Assembly: GCA_035295745.1 (NCBI GenBank) | Contig: DATGIL010000032.1 | Span: 68,613-132,612 of the forward strand | DNA from: JAIQFL01 sp035295745 | Lineage (GTDB): Bacteria; Acidobacteriota; Terriglobia; Bryobacterales; Bryobacteraceae | Reading direction: 5' to 3' | DNA length: 64,000 bases | Part shown: piece by piece, positions 60,362-64,000 of the stretch | How the letters are laid out: every line of letters begins with the position of its first letter | Numbering within the stretch: position 1 is the first letter of the stretch | Position numbers and translations under genes: made by a program | The notes under the pieces: model-generated | The model's input: only the letters and a program-made list of their open reading frames with translations | Told to the model about the DNA's origin: nothing | Database searches by the model: none

Positions 60362-61353
60362 TTGTCGATGGCCTCCTGGACTTTGGAGAGTTCGACCAAG
60401 AGTTGATAGAGCTGCTTTTTGTAGGCATCGGCCGGCATCGCGGCCTTCTCGTACTTGAGCTTGTCGATGGCCTGTTCCAGTTCTTCCTTGCGGTCAAGCA
60501 ACTGGCGCTTGGCGGGATCCTTGGCCGCAGCTGCGTTCGCGCCCAGGCGCACCAGTGAGAAGGTGCTTGCCAGTTTCCCTTCGCCGTTCTCCGCCGATGG
60601 ACTCTTTTCGCCTTCGCCCTTCCCTGTGTCCTCTAAAACAGAGTGCTCGGTGGCGAGTCGCTTCTGCGTATCGAAGAACTCGGTGGTCTTGCGCTGAGCG
60701 TAGTGAAAGGCTTCCAATGCGGAGACCGCTTCGTTCTTGTCTGCGTCCGCCGCCGGATCGCGCAGCGCTTCGGCCCAGTAGCGGGCGAAGACCGTGGCGT
60801 TCTTCTCGGTGCCGGTCTTTGTGGCCGAAATGACGATGCGGTTGGGTTTTCGCAGGGATTCGATCGATCCACCGCTGCAACTGGTGGTGTTGACGATCAG
60901 TTGCCGGGACGCCGGCACGTGGTCGAGCAGAGTCGACAATTCCGCAGCGGTAATGTCCGGCCCGGGAATATTGAACTTGTACTCGGTGCCGTCGTACGAT
61001 CCGTGCCCGATCAGAATCACGACGACAGCGTCATTGGGTTTCGCCTGCTTAGCCAGATCATTCAGTCGCGAACGAATCTGTTCACGGGTGGGCGCCGTGA
61101 GAGTGACGATGTTGCTGTCGCCCCCGGCCTTCTTCAAGCTGGAATCGATATCTTCGGCCCACATCTTGAAGCGCTGATCGTAGTCCGGCTCGCCACCGAG
61201 TCCTGAAATCGTGACATAAAAAGTGGTGGCGTGGGCAGAGACGCCGCATAGGATGCCGAGCGCTACCCAGCCCGCAACCTTCGATCCCCAACCTCGGACG
61301 CGAGGTACGCTATTCCCTGCTCCCTGGCCCCCGGCCCCCGAACCCTGTTTCAT
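60358..61353 (-). CDS. Exported caspase-like cysteine peptidase (clan CD)
   Basis: A 331-aa protein from ATG 61353, overlapping the upstream stop by ATGA; a longer frame to 61383 is less likely. The signal peptide ends near VALGILCGVSAHA (about 28-41). The clan CD core is visible: VVVILIGHGSYDG with catalytic His117, and RQLIVNTTSCSGGS with Cys159. Strand order and H-G/C spacing fit legumain (C13)- and caspase (C14)-like proteases. The C-terminal third (about 240-331) is charged and helical (LLDRKEELEQAIDKLKYEKAA), probably coiled coil. Specificity pocket residues cannot be judged. Its operon position beside a metallopeptidase and MoxR is unusual. Confidence 0.75.
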   Translation of the reverse strand: MKQGSGAGGQGAGNSVPRVRGWGSKVAGWVALGILCGVSAHATTFYVTISGLGGEPDYDQRFKMWAEDIDSSLKKAGGDSNIVTLTAPTREQIRSRLNDLAKQAKPNDAVVVILIGHGSYDGTEYKFNIPGPDITAAELSTLLDHVPASRQLIVNTTSCSGGSIESLRKPNRIVISATKTGTEKNATVFARYWAEALRDPAADADKNEAVSALEAFHYAQRKTTEFFDTQKRLATEHSVLEDTGKGEGEKSPSAENGEGKLASTFSLVRLGANAAAAKDPAKRQLLDRKEELEQAIDKLKYEKAAMPADAYKKQLYQLLVELSKVQEAIDK

Positions 61354-63605
61354 ACAACCCCCCAACGGCGTCGCAGGAGCCACTCACCGGCACGAAAACC
61401 CAAAGCCAGTAGGAAGATCGCCGGCATATCCCAAAGGTCGCGGGTCTCGCGGGTGGTAATCCCCGCTTCTGAATACGAGATTTCACTCGAAAGCTTGGAC
61501 GCTTCCGAGGGCTTATAGTACCGTCCACCGGTCTGCTGCGAGAGCTTCTCGAGCAATTCCCGATTCTGCGACGTGTGGAAGTTCTCCGCCACCCCGTCTT
61601 CGCGCCGGAAGGTCAGCACCTCGTGACCGATCTCCTCGGTCTCGTGACCGGCGATGATCTCGGTGACGTAGGTGCCGGGCTTCTCCGCACTCCACTCGCC
61701 GCCATAGACACCTTCTTCGAGCGGCACGGGAGGCAATTCGAGGGTCGCGCTGGCGCCGTCCGGTCCCAGGAATCGAGCTTGCACTTTTGCGTTGTTGACG
61801 GGCTTGTACTGCTTGTCGCGCACCTCTACACGAATCGGCACCCGCGTCTCATCGGAAAGCACCGCCTTGGGAGTCGTGGCGGTCACCTGCCCGGGGGTAT
61901 CGGTCACCAGATAACGGAAAAGCTGCTGCCAGAACGTGGCGAAGGTGGTGTCGGTATGATCCATCCACATTTTCCAGCGCCACACGCCGCCACTGGCAAA
62001 AACCATCGTGCGTCCGCGGCCGTAGTTTTCGGTAACGAGAAGCGGCATCTTGGGCTTACCGGAAGGAGTGGAACGCAGCAGCACCGTGGCGCCCGGCTTC
62101 GGCTCTCCGACCTCCTGGTAATTGGCCATTTGGGGCATCTTTTTCCAGTGGTCGGCGTTGCGGACGGGGTCGTCGTCGAGACGCGTAATTACACTTTGCG
62201 CACCTTCCGCTGTCAATTCTTCGCCAGTGAAGTCGCGGTGGAAGGTGCCCTTGTTCTCGGGCAGTTTGGTGGGCACGAGGTCGGCCAGGGGTGAATTTTG
62301 ATAGCCGCCATCCGAGAGCGTAGCGCGTCCACCCATGAACAGGAGGCCGCCACCCCGGCGATCCACGAAATCCTTGATCAGCTGTTGCTGCGAGGTGGTG
62401 AAGTAATTGGCCTCCACGCTGCCCAGAATCAATGCCTGGAAGTTGAACAGATCTTCCGGCTTGGTGGGGAATCCATCCTCCAGATCCTTCTCGTTCGAAC
62501 TCTTGGGAAACTGGCGGAGGAACTTATTCTGCGTGGGCCGAACCATGCGCCACAGTTCGATATCGGGATAGTCGTTCAGAGCGCGGCCGATGAAGGCGTA
62601 GTCCCACTGCGGCTCGCCATCGAAATACAGAACCTTTGGCTTTCTCGACTCGACTACAACCAGGCGGGTGACTTTGTTATTGAGGGCGTTGTCTTCCCCG
62701 GGGATCGGCTCCACGCCGATTTCGAGAGCCTTGGGACCCGCATCGCCGCAGTTGAAGACCACGTTTTCGGTTTGCAATTGCCCGTCCGTCTTCAGAGTAA
62801 TGTCTTGAGAGGCGAGAACCTTTCCGTTATCGCGCACGGTTAATTTGGCGTGGCTGCCGGAAAGGCCATAACTCTGCAACTGCACCGCCGCCACCAGCTT
62901 TGACTGCGGGAGCGCGTGCACCGGGACGATAGCGTCCGAGATCTCGACGTCCTTTGCGGGGTGCTCCCGGCCGAACCCGATGGTGTGCACGGGAATACGC
63001 TGGCGGCGAATGGCGCTGATGGTATCGAGGTCGATTCCCCCCGCATTGTCGGCGCCGTCGCTCAACATGACGATCGCGCCCAAGGGGAGGGAGGACGATT
63101 CCGCGAGGACGCGCTCAAGCGTATCGCTGATGCGCGACGCGGGAGCGGCGGCGGTGAGTTGGTCGGTCTTCTGGATGCGCTCCGGCTCCTTGCCAAACTT
63201 GTAAATGCGCACCTGGAATCGTTCGCCCAAGGACTTCAGCAGTCCGCTGTCGAGTACCGATTTGGCGGCCTCCGAGCGGGTGCCGGAAGAGTCGGCGATC
63301 GACATGCTGCGCGAATCGTCCACGAGTACTGCGACCACGTTCTGTTGCGGGCGCAACGTGGCGACGCTCAACGCCGGATGCCAGAGCAGAAAGAGAATCA
63401 GCGCCACCATGCAGGTTTCGAGCACCCAGATGGCGATGGGGCGTAAACCACTCAGCATTCCGTGGTTACGGCGCACGTGCCAAAAGAGCAGGCCCGCGGC
63501 GACCAGAATCGCGACGGCAAGCAGCCAAAGCGGCCAAGGCGTCAAAAATACGAATTGGCCCTTGTGGAAAATGTTGGTCGGATACTTGAACAGAAGTTCG
63601 AACAT
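61350..63605 (-). CDS. VWA/BatA-like membrane protein with glutamine-amidotransferase-like domain
   Basis: A 751-aa protein from ATG 63605; GTG 63614 is an alternative. Two N-terminal transmembrane helices (about 25-45 and 57-77) precede a VWA domain with an intact D-x-S-x-S site near residue 96-100 (VDDSRSMS) and AIVMLSDGADNAGG. Beta-sandwich domains (about 220-320) and a class-I amidotransferase-like fold follow (LFNFQALILGSVEANYFTTSQQQLIKDFVDRRGGGLLFMGG, about 385-600), then more beta structure and a last helix (IFLLALGFRAGEWLL). It is a distant paralogue of the BatA-like gene at 53642 and the first gene of the operon. Confidence 0.85.
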   Translation of the reverse strand: MFELLFKYPTNIFHKGQFVFLTPWPLWLLAVAILVAAGLLFWHVRRNHGMLSGLRPIAIWVLETCMVALILFLLWHPALSVATLRPQQNVVAVLVDDSRSMSIADSSGTRSEAAKSVLDSGLLKSLGERFQVRIYKFGKEPERIQKTDQLTAAAPASRISDTLERVLAESSSLPLGAIVMLSDGADNAGGIDLDTISAIRRQRIPVHTIGFGREHPAKDVEISDAIVPVHALPQSKLVAAVQLQSYGLSGSHAKLTVRDNGKVLASQDITLKTDGQLQTENVVFNCGDAGPKALEIGVEPIPGEDNALNNKVTRLVVVESRKPKVLYFDGEPQWDYAFIGRALNDYPDIELWRMVRPTQNKFLRQFPKSSNEKDLEDGFPTKPEDLFNFQALILGSVEANYFTTSQQQLIKDFVDRRGGGLLFMGGRATLSDGGYQNSPLADLVPTKLPENKGTFHRDFTGEELTAEGAQSVITRLDDDPVRNADHWKKMPQMANYQEVGEPKPGATVLLRSTPSGKPKMPLLVTENYGRGRTMVFASGGVWRWKMWMDHTDTTFATFWQQLFRYLVTDTPGQVTATTPKAVLSDETRVPIRVEVRDKQYKPVNNAKVQARFLGPDGASATLELPPVPLEEGVYGGEWSAEKPGTYVTEIIAGHETEEIGHEVLTFRREDGVAENFHTSQNRELLEKLSQQTGGRYYKPSEASKLSSEISYSEAGITTRETRDLWDMPAIFLLALGFRAGEWLLRRRWGVV

Positions 63606-63614
63606 GAAATCCAC

Positions 63615-64000
63615 ATCACGGGAGCATGGCGACAGGTATATGGACGCGCGTGGAGCTACCAGGCGTTACAGACAATCCCAGACTGCTGGGAAGTTCAACA
63701 AGCGGGCACATTTACGCAAAGCCCTCGTATGCCAAAAGGATAGCACGGGCTGAAACGAGTGATGGACGCGCAGCTAGCGACCGCGGAACGGTTCGGCCAG
63801 CGGCATCTGAATTTCGTCCGCCACCAGAGCCCTTCTCCGCGTCACCGGCGACCGGAGAAATAACACACACTCCTCAGCTCGACTTTATCCCATTGTTGAG
63901 AGCGCGATAACGGCAAAACAAGAGGAAAAGCAGACCTCAATGGGATTTTTAAATCTCGTCGCTCGGCCCTTACATTAGAAATTGTTGAAAGCGGTGTCGG
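63615..64000. other. Upstream region of the MoxR/VWA operon
   Basis: No credible gene was seen. A hairpin with arms TTCTCCG (63833-63839) and CGGAGAA (63853-63859) and an inner GTC/GAC pair is present without a T-tract. The last 60 bases are AT-richer than the rest and may hold a promoter, but no clear -35/-10 pair could be fixed. Confidence 0.4.

Noticed and set aside
63833..63859. Intrinsic terminator
   Set aside because: The stem is good, but no T-tract follows on either strand.

Overview
The window is a GC-rich bacterial chromosome segment that looks like Acidobacteriota of the Solibacter/Bryobacter type. This rests on gene content, not on any marker gene: two ABC-type permeases of the ADOP kind with no adjacent ATPase, an Oar-like carboxypeptidase-regulatory/TonB receptor, an acidobacterial VWFA-related protein, two proteins ending in the acidobacterial TIGR03437-type domain, PEP-CTERM proteins, exported proteins with RGG-like inserts, and families of dispersed hairpin repeats. 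No rRNA, tRNA or CRISPR array was seen.

Layout. 1-8 kb: the end of a phytanoyl-CoA-dioxygenase-like gene, a secreted beta-propeller protein, an ADOP permease, a VWFA-related protein and a TPR regulator-like protein. 8-17 kb: a ThuA-like gene divergent from a tightly spaced six-gene operon (PQQ dehydrogenase, cytochrome c-HhH protein, ThDP enzyme, acylating aldehyde dehydrogenase, HMG-CoA-lyase-like enzyme, MFS transporter). 17-27.5 kb: an Oar-like receptor, two more ThuA-like genes, an exported Gfo/Idh/MocA oxidoreductase, and an operon for a Tat-exported sugar isomerase/epimerase, a dihaem cytochrome c and a second PQQ dehydrogenase. 27.6-38.8 kb: a membrane-anchored regulator-like protein behind a perfect palindrome, a second ADOP permease, two PEP-CTERM proteins, a second TPR regulator-like protein, a kelch protein and a TIGR03437 protein. 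38.8-41.7 kb: a decayed stretch with a transposase relic, a permease relic, a 174-bp duplicated relic and tandem repeats, around one intact SDR gene. 41.7-49.5 kb: tannase-like esterase, GNAT acetyltransferase, TonB receptor, ArsB-like transporter, TPR protein and lipoprotein. 49.7-63.6 kb: a long minus-strand operon of MoxR, DUF58, VWA and DUF4175-type proteins together with a caspase-like protein and an HExxH metallopeptidase-TPR protein, interrupted by a GxxExxY gene bounded by inverted repeats.

How the genes may work together. Three promoters (near 9.1, 17.35 and 22.6 kb) share an operator-like element GTAAC-N6-GTTAC placed before the -35 box. It links the PQQ/ThDP operon, the Oar receptor and the Gfo/Idh/MocA gene as a probable regulon. 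With three ThuA proteins, an exported oxidoreductase and an exported isomerase, this suggests outer-membrane uptake and periplasmic oxidation of a sugar or sugar-like substrate, with electrons passing to cytochromes c. The substrate cannot be read from sequence. The MoxR operon is a cell-envelope chaperone/surveillance-type system with an unusual protease content.
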